5,527 bases of DNA from Deltaproteobacteria bacterium (GTDB taxonomy: Bacteria; Desulfobacterota; Desulfobacteria; Desulfobacterales; ETH-SRB1): positions 1 to 5,527 of the forward strand of contig JAFDFV010000324.1 in the NCBI GenBank assembly GCA_019309665.1. The letters run 5' to 3'. A model generated the notes under the pieces. It was not told the origin of the DNA. It saw only the letters and a list, made by a program, of their open reading frames with translations, and made no database searches. The position numbers were made by a program, and so were the translations under genes. This document shows, one piece after another, positions 4,808 through 5,527 of this stretch. Each line of letters starts with the position of its first letter. The first letter of the stretch is position 1.

Positions 4808-5527
4808 ATGAAAGATATACGCATTGCAGCGGTAATCTCAAATTCACCTGTCAACAAAACCAGGCGCAACCTTGATCAAATGGTCAGGTTGGTAGAGGAA
4901 GCTAAAAAAAAAGGTGCATCTATAATCTGTTGTCCTGAGATGAATATTACGGGTTATAGTACCAAGACAGACATAATTGATGCGGCAGAACCAGTTCCAG
5001 GGCCGATAACAAGAGAAATAGTAAAACTGGCTGAATCCGAACACATTGTAATTCTGGCTGGAATTGCTGAAAAGGATAGCAAGGGAAGGATATTTGCAAG
5101 CCATCTGGTCATAAAACCTCACGAACCCCCGGGTGTTTACCGAAAGCTGCACATTTCCCCGCCTGAACGCACCATTTTCACACCAGGAAACAAAATTCCC
5201 CTATTTGAGTCGCATGGAGTTAAATTCGGCATACAGCTTTGCTATGATGCCCACTTTCCAGAGCTTTCTACCTATATGGCAATAAACGGCGCTGATATTA
5301 TTTTCACTCCACATGCATCACCGCGAGGAACGCCCGATGAAAAATTCAGATCATGGATGCGGCATCTTCCTGCCAGAGCCTATGATAATAGTATTTTCGT
5401 TATTGCATGCAACCAGACCGGTGAAAATGGAAAAGGACTTAGTTTTCCTGGCATTGCCATGATAATCGGTCCGTCAGGAGAGGTTCTATCAAAAGACTTA
5501 AACGGAAAAGAAGGAATACTGGTTTAT
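4808..5527 (+). CDS. Carbon-nitrogen hydrolase (nitrilase superfamily), cut off by the window edge
   Basis: An open frame of 240 codons runs from ATG 4808 to the right edge with no stop; the family usually has about 250-290 residues, so little is missing. The Glu-Lys-Cys catalytic triad is clear: E44 in CCPEMNITGY (41-50), K113 in YRKLHI (111-116), and C145 in QLCYDAHFPEL (143-153). E120 is the likely second structural glutamate. These enzymes hydrolyse amide or nitrile carbon-nitrogen bonds in the cytoplasm through a cysteine thioester. The substrate cannot be read from the sequence; a small-molecule amidase or deaminated-glutathione-type amidase is possible. The start follows the ahbA stop by 4 bp. 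Only a weak AGGG (4802-4805) precedes it with 2-nt spacing, so translational coupling to ahbA is likely. The N-terminus MKDIRIAAV aligns well with the family, supporting this start. Confidence 0.9.
   Translation, partial: MKDIRIAAVISNSPVNKTRRNLDQMVRLVEEAKKKGASIICCPEMNITGYSTKTDIIDAAEPVPGPITREIVKLAESEHIVILAGIAEKDSKGRIFASHLVIKPHEPPGVYRKLHISPPERTIFTPGNKIPLFESHGVKFGIQLCYDAHFPELSTYMAINGADIIFTPHASPRGTPDEKFRSWMRHLPARAYDNSIFVIACNQTGENGKGLSFPGIAMIIGPSGEVLSKDLNGKEGILVY

Overview
The window suggests a low-GC, anaerobic sulfate- or sulfite-reducing bacterium of the Desulfobacterales / former Deltaproteobacteria type. The main evidence is a full-length DsrC with both redox cysteines of its C-terminal arm, next to an AhbA-type siroheme decarboxylase and a set of iron-sulfur/flavin electron-transfer subunits resembling those that accompany heterodisulfide-reductase (Hdr) complexes. 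All recognised genes lie on the + strand. The taxonomic placement is inferred from gene content; no rRNA or other marker is present.

Region 1 (1-3194) is a three-gene redox module. The first is an FrhB-N-type/4Fe-4S protein whose frame is broken near 365-385, so it appears as two pieces (16-375 and 413-964). The second is a four-cysteine-motif iron-sulfur protein like the beta subunit of sulfhydrogenase / AsrA / FlxB (1217-2281). The third is an FAD/NAD(P)-binding, 2Fe-2S reductase like the sulfhydrogenase gamma subunit / AsrB / FlxA (2352-3194, TTG start). Together they look like the NAD(P)H-oxidising or -reducing arm of a soluble Flx-Hdr-like complex; Hdr and MvhD/FlxD subunits, if present, would be outside the window.

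Two unrelated palindromic elements interrupt this region. A 216-bp element with 31-nt imperfect inverted repeats separates the first and second genes (976-1191). A 168-bp MITE-like element with 23-bp perfect terminal inverted repeats and a flanking TTA duplication (3194-3361) sits exactly at the stop codon of the reductase gene and supplies its last base.

Region 2 (3365-3926) is the dsrC transcription unit: two good sigma70-type promoters in tandem, a strong ribosome binding site, dsrC, and a strong intrinsic terminator. Region 3 (3938 to the right edge) is a tightly packed set: yjbQ, ahbA and a carbon-nitrogen hydrolase (nitrilase superfamily) truncated by the window edge. It begins only 11 bp after the dsrC terminator, so it is probably transcribed at a lower level by read-through.

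Functionally, DsrC is the sulfur-carrying partner of siroheme-containing DsrAB and is the proposed substrate of HdrB-like subunits in sulfate reducers. AhbA acts on siroheme in the alternative heme pathway. The window therefore groups pyridine-nucleotide/iron-sulfur electron transfer, the DsrC thiol carrier and siroheme processing. No single gene family here is new. The points most worth a second look are the two palindromic elements, the frameshift, and the flx-like/dsrC/ahbA linkage.
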